Shown here: positions 20,866 to 29,800 of the stretch, piece by piece | How positions within the stretch are numbered: position 1 is the stretch's first letter | Layout of the letters: every line of letters begins with the position of its first letter | From: Symbiodinium kawagutii | Taxonomy: Eukaryota > Sar > Dinophyceae > Suessiales > Symbiodiniaceae | Direction of reading: 5' to 3' | Assembly (NCBI GenBank): GCA_009767595.1 | Contig: VSDK01001162.1 | Location: forward strand, 151,088-215,087 | DNA length: 64,000 nucleotides | The notes under the pieces: generated by a model | Told to the model about the DNA's origin: nothing | Seen by the model: the letters and a program-made list of their open reading frames with translations, nothing else | Databases searched by the model: none | Program-made: the position numbers and the translations under genes

Positions 20866-23800
20866 ATCTATAAATCTAAAATCACATCAATGAAAAAAAT
20901 ATGTATATATTCTAAAAATGTAAAATTACATAATTGAACAACATGTGTATATATATATATTTATTTATTTCTAAATATATGAAACATAAACAATTATAAA
21001 TATATAAATATAGATATATATATATATACATGAATAAAAAAATATTTTTTTCATATATTTCAATATGAACCAGTCATTGTATCGAGTTCTACCCCGGCCG
21101 CATGGCCGTGGCACACCTCAGGGGGCACATACTCTGGCACTTCGCGGCCGTGAGAGTTCTCCGTCATGGTGAAGTGACTGGAGGCGGCACGTTTTTTTTT
21201 GGGAAAAGCTATCCATCGCTACGGCTATGACTAACATGTGGCGAGCTGGGTCAAGCAGTTCACCATCAATATCAAGCAACTATAATAAGGAAAACAAATA
21301 CCAACAATGGGGGATAATGACCAACAATAATAAGGCAAAATAATGGTTAATGATGGATAGACTTATGGACTTATGGAAGTTAAAAATGACCAGTTTAATA
21401 GGTAAACTAGCTATAGTTGGTGGATTTTCCACTTCCGGGTTAATTTGCCAGAGAGAGTAGTTCACCACAACAGGTATGGTTTTTAAGGGTTTGGGCCACC
21501 CTCGTTCATGTTTTAACGCTACCTGGGATATATCAAGTTACATAATAGCTTTAGTTAAAGGTAAAGTCGTAGTTAGAGTTATATGTATAGTTGTACTTAT
21601 AGCGATCGGTTTAATTGTAGCCATGGTAGTTGCAGTAATTTGTTGGAACATACGATGGATACTGAAATGTTACATTATCCTTAACTATTGATTTGTTGAA
21701 CTTGTTACATAGGTTTTTTCTATAGGGTTCATGATGCCCACTAAACATGTGCTTGATATTGTTTGATCAACCATCAGCGACTACAACAAGTTACAGCATG
21801 TAAGTCAACGATCCAACCTGTGTTGTTCGCAAGGCGGTATTCTTAACCAATCGGCATGTCAGGTTGAATGTAAACAATCAATAAGTAGTATAAGCCACAG
21901 TCAGAACCATCATCAAAACCGTCATGACCAACTGTTTCTGATACTTACATTGCCATTTTCAGTTTTTTTTTTTCCATCGCCGTCTCGAAGAGTTCAGCGG
22001 AGCCGAAGGCGAGCTATGTGCACTCTGTAAAGTAGAAAGAGATTGTCAGCAACTGGGCTGGTGCAACAGTCGCTTCATTTCCCCCAGCCACTTTACAGGG
22101 AGAAAAGAGACCTCAACAACAATATAAGACATGTGAAACTGCTGATGGTGCATCGGAACTGTGCTCATCATGTCATTCACACAAGGAGTCGCATCGCTGC
22201 TGTCGAACAAAAGTATTCTGACATGGAAAGTGGAAGGTGCAAGCCACGAAGTGTGCGCCACTGCCGTAAGAATCCCATGGAGATCAGATTGGAGATCGCA
22301 ATGTTGAAGCCGCCAACCTTCAATCCGGTCAAGCTCGAGAATGTCAACTTCACCCGGGGCAACTGCGCAAATAAAGAGCTGTTGGCCATGGAATGACCCC
22401 TGCAAGCACCGTTTCTCCCATAAGTATTGATCTGCAGGTTGGCCGAAAACATTCTCATTGGCTGCTGTCTTGACTGGCAAGCCATGGTGAAGGAGCCATG
22501 CCGGCTCTTTGCTACGCCATGCTGCCCTGTCAGCTGCAGTACGCAAACTGATGCCTTGATGTTGCAAATAGCGCATGACAGCACGATGACCGCTGTTGTT
22601 GGGCCCCGTGCGAGCTCGACGTTGTCCATTCTCACTGACTGCAGTGCTGCGCATGGCCAAGAGAGCAGATCGAACTAGGGACGAGGCTGGCATACGCAAC
22701 ACATGCCCGACCCAACGCCACACCATCTGACCTAACAAGACGTCCCACGGTTCAGAATAGGTGCGTCCCCATAACTTCACGGCGTGCCGCAGAGCTTGCA
22801 AACACTCAACTGCAAACCACGAGTTGTGAGCTCGGGCCCCAAGCGTCCATGCAAGAAGGGTGACAAAATGCACTCGAAGGGAAGTAAGGTTGGACTGCCG
22901 AACCGAAACAACACAGAGCGACCAACGGATGGATGCAGTGACCAAGGAATTGAAAAGGGCAAGCTTGCGACAACGAGGGGCACCGCGGTGGGTGAGGAGC
23001 GGGCGGTTGGCAAAGAACGCTCCTGTGGCCCTACGACACAGGGATGCAACCATATGCTCATCACCTTCCGTGAGTCGGATGGTTTGACCAAGGTAAACGG
23101 AACCGGAGGCGACTGCAAAGCCACGCACACAGGCAGGGACAACGCTAGGGACATGTAAGCCAAACAAGCAAGATTTGGTCACATTGACAGACAAACCCAT
23201 GCTAGCAAAAAGGGCAAGAAGCTGCGGGAGCAATCGGGACAACTGAGACAGGTTCCGAAACAGCAAGATGGCATCATCGATGAACCACAAGGCCCAAAGC
23301 GGCAGGCAGCCAGCATGAAAGGCAGGGAGTTCGCCACACCGACGCCAAGACTCGGCAAGCTCAGAGAAACGCCCAGCGACGACACGGCCAAACAAAGTGG
23401 GGCTGTGGCTGCCTCCTTGTTGTGTGCCCCGCCGTTGGGAGCACCACCCAACATGCTCAAAGAGTTGGAAACGCAGCTGCGTTTCTTGCGCAGCGTGCTT
23501 TACAACATAGAGCGCTTCGGGCAATCCATGGCTTTTGACAGAACCAAAGCAACAATCAGGCAACGGCCACAAGGAGGTAACACGAAGAGTGGCAAGGCGG
23601 GCAGCCAATTTGGCAAAGACTTCACCACAAACGATAGGGCGAAACCCCGAGGCGTGATCCACCCAAGCGGCTTTGGGTAACAAGATGACCCACCCACAAC
23701 CGAGAGCAAGGTTCGCCGAGTCAGGTTCCCGCAACAATGTGTTGAGCATGAGAGTGAGGAGCTCGAGGCCAAAAGCAACGGAAACCAAACAACGCAACAA

Positions 23801-26800
23801 CTCAACACTCACTTTGGACATGCCTGTGGTTTTTCCAAGCTGGAGGGCGCCAACGGCCTGCTGTACTTCACCTTCACTAAAATCAGGCTCTGTGTCAAGG
23901 AGGCCTTCGAAACTAATCAATGGCTCCCCCGGATCCCTAAAGCGTTGGTCAAAATGCTCTTTCACTTGGGCCACGGCTCCTGTTTGGGAACCATACTTGT
24001 CAAGCAGTGGCCTTGTGGCAGCCAGAGGGGAAACGGTCTTGCGAGTCAACAAACGACGTGCGGTCCAATCACCACAAGCCGCACGAAAGAGGAGGTGTCG
24101 CCGCCATTCCAGTTTCTCTGTTCGTCTGGCGCGGTGAATGTTTAAGGAGAGCTGGCGGCGAAGCACCGGGTCAACACACAAGCTACGCTGCCGACAGAGA
24201 TCACGGAGAGCCGGGGAGTCTTGATAATGGACAGGCCGTACACGCACAGAGCATTGCATTGCACAGTCAGTCAGGAACGCATGGGAATCAGGAATCGAAC
24301 CACGATGGGCAGAATCCATGTATGCATAAACCTTTTGCTGGAGCAGGGAAGGGTTGCTGACTCGCATCTTGCAGGGCCGATCCAAGAACGCAAGGCGACG
24401 CTTTGCCGGACGACGGGAACGAGAAGGAGGCATAGGACAAGACAGGAGAAGCTCATGCATCAAGAAGGCATGATCAACCGATAAGGCTTGCTGAAGGTCA
24501 CTGCGCACATCCACTACAGCCCATGGACAAGTGGCATGGTCACCAATGTGCCGACACAGGCTCACAACAACGGAGTTGCACACCACATGATCCAAGCGGC
24601 GATTCCGGCAAGTTGGCACGGCATCAGTCGAGAAGAAATCCAATCCTAAGGCACGGAGCTGCACGAGAACCGCATTGGTGCGGTACTACTCTCGTGGGAG
24701 AAATCCACATTGAAATCACCCATGACACAAATAGGAAAACCTTTCCGAGCAAACGGTGACAAGGAAGCATCCAAGGAGGAAAGGGCAGCCACAAGATCAC
24801 CGAAGGGGCGGCCACTATGAGGTAGGTGCACGGAGACCACACAAAGCTTAGGACGAAACGGGGAGAGTTCAACAACAGTGCACAAATGCGAGTGGCCCAC
24901 GCGACCAGAGCACCAATGCGACACCCAATCAGTATCAAAGGCCAAGCCGACAGCGCGAAAACAACCAGGTGGCTGAGCAGTTAAAAGAACGTACCCGTCA
25001 AGCTCGGAAGTGAGAACGACAGGGTCGGAAGAGGGGGAAGCATCCGACGAAGGACTTTGAGTACCCCCGACCTCTTGGAGAGCCAATGCATGCAAGTCCA
25101 CCGAAAAATCACGCAAAGCGTCAAGTGCTGAAGCGGCGGTCTTGCCTTGAAGATTCCATGCACCAAGTTGCAACAAGCTGTTGTTCAGCTCATCACTGGG
25201 TGAGACAGGCTCGCCCTCAGACTGCGCGACCCCAAGCTGGTAACCAGGCGGGGCAAGTGAAACATGATTCGTGATCAGTCAAGCTGGGTCACGCCCAAAA
25301 TGGGCGGCCCACTTTGCAACCAGCTGTCCTTTGTCAAGATCAAGGCCCTTGGCAAGGGCATCCATGTCAAGCCACACATTCACTCCGACCCTAGGGTCTC
25401 GAACAAGCCAACGAAGGTCCGCCGCAACACAAGGAGGTTTAGTTCCATGAGCACAATCCTCAGATAAGCCAGTGACGCGATAGGCTCCAACAAAGGCCTT
25501 CGCCGCTACCCAAGAAGCAATCTCAAGTGTCCCATGGTCAACACCCAGCTGTGTGCGCAAGAAGTTGTTGAGAACAGCCACTGCTTTTGACACGCGCCGT
25601 TGCTCTATAGGTTTGTCAGTCGTGATCCAAATTTTGCCATCCTCGGGCTGCCAATTTGCCGCCCTCAGTTTGTCAAGGATCTTGAGTTGTTGCTCACGGC
25701 GGAGGGGCACAGTCAAAGCGGCATCGAACACCAATTCCAGTTTTGCAAAGCCAGGTCGTTTGCCAAAGGTCTTGATCTGAGAGACCCGGCTGGACATGTC
25801 AACAGAAGCGATCAGTTGAGCCAACTCCCTCTCAACCCATGCTCTGGTAGACCCTTCCCGCCAGCCTCCGACGACAAGATCAAAACTGACATCCTCCCGC
25901 CCAACCCCAGCAGAAGGACCAACGGGAGAAGGCAGCCCAGCCGGGGGACTCGCCATGCTCTTTTGCAACTCGCGCAAGTCATGCTGCATCGAATCCAAGC
26001 GACTATTGTGACGCGCACCCATCTCTGCCAAACTGCCCACAGTATGCTCCACTTTTGCGAGACGATTACCCTGATCAGTCATCTTATCCACCAGAGCTTG
26101 CACTGAGGTTTGCACAGAATCCTGGATAGTGGACTGGATCAAAGACATCAATTGATTTGAGTCAAGGGAACTGGAGGAAGCAAGTTGAAAGGGAGCAGAA
26201 GCATGAGTTTTGGGACGTTTGGACGGGCTGTCGGAAACGGGGACGAGAGCACCAGGGAGCACATGCACATCATCATCATCATCATCATCCTCGTCAGGGA
26301 TGCCAACACCAACAGCAGACGCAGGCAAAGGACGATCCATCCCCAGACGAAACAGGGTAGGCAACGCACACCACAAAGAAGACCCAAAGCAAAAAGTCCA
26401 AACCAAGAAGGCTAGAGCCCTTGACTTGAGCCGAATCACTGTAGCCATTTCCATTTTCAGTTGCTTGTCACGATTTACCATCGTTAAATCATAGTTACAG
26501 TGGTGGTGGGTCCTTTTCCACCAGTGTGATAGTAATGCGCACCCCATTGTGAAACTTGCCAAACAAATCATGATCAAGTTGTTTGTTTTTAGCCGGTTGC
26601 TAAAATATCTGTTACAAATGGTCAGCACTGTCACGGCCAAAGCAAATTACGATTGTTTAGTAATATGTAATCAATGAGATTGTATGGACACGGTCCCTGA
26701 TTTTAGCAATGGTCATTATAATCCTTTCTATTTAATTTATAATGGCCAATCTGAGTGTGCAGTAGCTATGCTGGTCGTGATGGCTGATTTTTCAGTCAAC

Positions 26801-29800
26801 ATTTGCGCAACTCTTGTCATAGTTGTTTTATTTCTTATAGTCGTTTTAATCGTGGTTGTAAAATCATCGGCACATGTTGATTGGTCTGCTGTCTAAAAGT
26901 TCATTGTGGTTAGCGATATCAACTATAACCACTAACCGGTGTTGTCAATGATGAACAATCCATTTAATTGAAAAGGTCATCACCTGGTGGTTGTAATGGT
27001 GATAGTGGTCATCGTGGAAGGCCAGGAAAAACCGTCCCCACCGTGGATCTAGTTGCTGAACATAATGGCTGGTAACCATTGCAATAATTAAACATTGGTG
27101 AAACAAAATATAACCATCAACATTTACCAATATAACACACCATCATAATGCATATGGTCATGTAATAGCATCACCAGGATATAGCTGAATGGTGTTGTCA
27201 TCAAACCCTGGATGACAATCTGCTTCAAAGCTGGTGATGATTGACCAGAGCTTGCGGGCAGGGCACGAGTTGTAGCCAGCACGGCACCATTCGCCTGAGC
27301 AACCAATGCCTCAGGTGCCAATGGTGCAGCAATGTGTGCGCACCATGGTTGATCACTGGTTGGGTCACGGTTGGTCAATGGTTCGGTCATGGTTGCAGCA
27401 TGGTTGGTGTATGGTTGGTTCGTGCACGGTTGATCTTTTTTAATGATGATCAGCTACTGATGTTTGAACGATGGTTGAGTCGTGGTGGATGAATGATGGT
27501 GTGATGATGTGTGATGGTGGTTTAGTGACAGTTGGTGATAGCCAACACTGGCGGTGATTGAAGGATGATTGAAGGCTAGAGCTGGCTCATGAGGGTTAAA
27601 GTTGGGTGACACTGTTTCAACAAAACTGTAGTTTTTGTTGAACAGGGCGAATGAGGGTTCATAATTATTAACAAGTTATCACCTGACTTAGATAAGGGCT
27701 CATACTATATATCCAATAATGTTTCAACAAATTGTTGACAATATATTTTTGTTCATACATCCCAAGAAAAAATACTAACACACATTGATATGTGATCAAT
27801 GATGCCTAGTGGCTGATGATGGATGCTGAGTGGCAATAGCAATGATCTCAGTCTACCCTAAGAGTAGCTGTGCTGAAGGGGATGCTGGCTGGGATTGAAA
27901 TGTCAAACTTGGTTGGCAAGCTGTCCTTCGTTGTGAAGCCTGTTGTCAATACACTCATAAAAGTGAATCAAATTGTACCTCAAAAGAGTCATCCGTCTGT
28001 TTGGGGGAAGTGGCTTTGGACAGGCAAGCTTTCATGTAAACCTCGCCTTCGTCAGAAAATTCACCATTGGTCCCATTGGTCCTACCAGGGTGGCCAACCC
28101 CAGAGCTTTGGATCGAGAATCGAAATCAGCGCAATTACTCCCCGGCCATGTTTCCCTCATCGTTCTTAATTGTTATGCCCGATGCTTATCTTGGCCGGGC
28201 CCCGTTGTGAATCCTTCTTGTTGGCGACTGTTGGTTGCAAGGCATTTCTGTCATCCAGGTTGGGGGGACAGATCGCGACCATGACAGCCTCGCCATAAGG
28301 TCGGCTTAAATATAGCAACCACTACTGAGCATCACGAACCATGTCATTAATCATGTCATGGTCAACCAGTTTCAATCAGCTAATCAATTTTGCTTGTCAA
28401 TCATCAAGCATGTCATTGTCCTTAATTAACAGCACAAAAATGTAGCCCTAATCTCTCGGCTCAAGCATGTCACACAACGGAAAAGAAAAAAAATGGCCTA
28501 TATATACTTTCATGTTTGGACAATATTCCCCTCAACAAGAGTACCCTACAGTAGTTGGAGGGGTCCATCTTGAAGGTTGACTACCTGCCACCCAGCCATT
28601 TGCGACGCAAGGATTTCAGAGTGAACCAAGTGGCAGCTCGCCTTATCCTTGCTGCAAACCTTGGGGAAAAAACCAAAGCTCCACGCTCGCAGGCTCGCCA
28701 GGGATTGGAGTTCACCAAGAATGGTTCACTAGGTGAGCTGATTATAAGCAATAGGGCTTATCATTATGGTAAATATAGATAATAATGGGTTCATCATTTA
28801 CCATCATCCACCAATAGTGGTCGATTTCAATCGGGGTCCTTGATGCTGAATATTGCTGAATCATAAGCTTTATCAACCATGGTTAAATAGACAGGTCAAT
28901 ACCCAATAGGTCGTGGTGAGTTTTCAGATCGTGTGCAAGTGCTGACCAGTTGGCAGCGGGTCAAAACCCTGTACCCCTGGTTCCTATCATTAACCATTGT
29001 TTCCCTTATCATTGTTGGTCATTATCCCCCATTACTGGTTGGTTAATATTGACCCATAGCCCGTTGAATTTGCAGGAATTGCCTGGAAGTTGAACCTGCA
29101 GGTGCCAAGCCCAAGGCCCGAGTCGGCTTCAATTTTGAGTGGAACTTTGGCTAAGAAAATGGTACAACGAAGCCCCGCGTCCTACGACAACCCCCTCCAT
29201 ATTGAAAATTGAAATCTATATGGTTTGGCATTGGGGAACATCGATTACAGAACAACAGCAAGCCAGGGAGCATAGATTACATAACAACTGCAGCCACCAA
29301 AAGAAGTTTATTCGTATCCCCATGAGCATCGCAGTTCAACCTGGGCGTTACTTCTGACCCAAAAGGGTTATGATGACAAGCAGCTGAAAGTTGATTATTG
29401 CCAAGTACATATGGGATGTAAGCCATGCAGTGTTTACCAGAACCCTACTCATCGCAAGTTGGAACGACCATCGGCTACACTTCTTGACCTTCCTGGGTGG
29501 TTCAACTAATAAACCTGGCGATTGCTATTCCAGTAGCATTCATGAATGTAATCTGGTTCGTGGTTTCACCCCCTATGAAACACATTGGTCAACCAGCCAA
29601 CCATTTGGTACTATATATTTGGCACAATGTTTGAAAGCACCAACCAGTACTAGTTACCCTCTGCTAGATAAACTGGGCAAAACTCAACCATGTCCCATTC
29701 CGTATACTTGGTGGCTTATAGACCCCTTGCTAAAAAAATATTTTTAGTGGTTATATGGTAAATCAATCATATACCAAAAACACTAAAAACCAAAGTTATT

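Larger units (their letters stand above)
21963..26445 (-). mobile_element. LINE retrotransposon, 4.48 kb, probably full length at both ends
   Basis: A 15-base duplication flanks the element. The minus strand ends in a conserved 3' tail and 11 A residues. It encodes an ORF1 protein with a coiled coil, an apurinic-type endonuclease and a reverse transcriptase. ORF1 and endonuclease share one frame, separated only by TGA 25279-25281. A frameshift near 24670 leads into the RT frame. It sits in the same orientation inside an intron of the cysteine-rich gene. Confidence 0.9.

Noticed and set aside
22784..24145. Several plus-strand open frames of 75-170 codons opposite the LINE
   Set aside because: They are antisense shadows of the reverse transcriptase frame.
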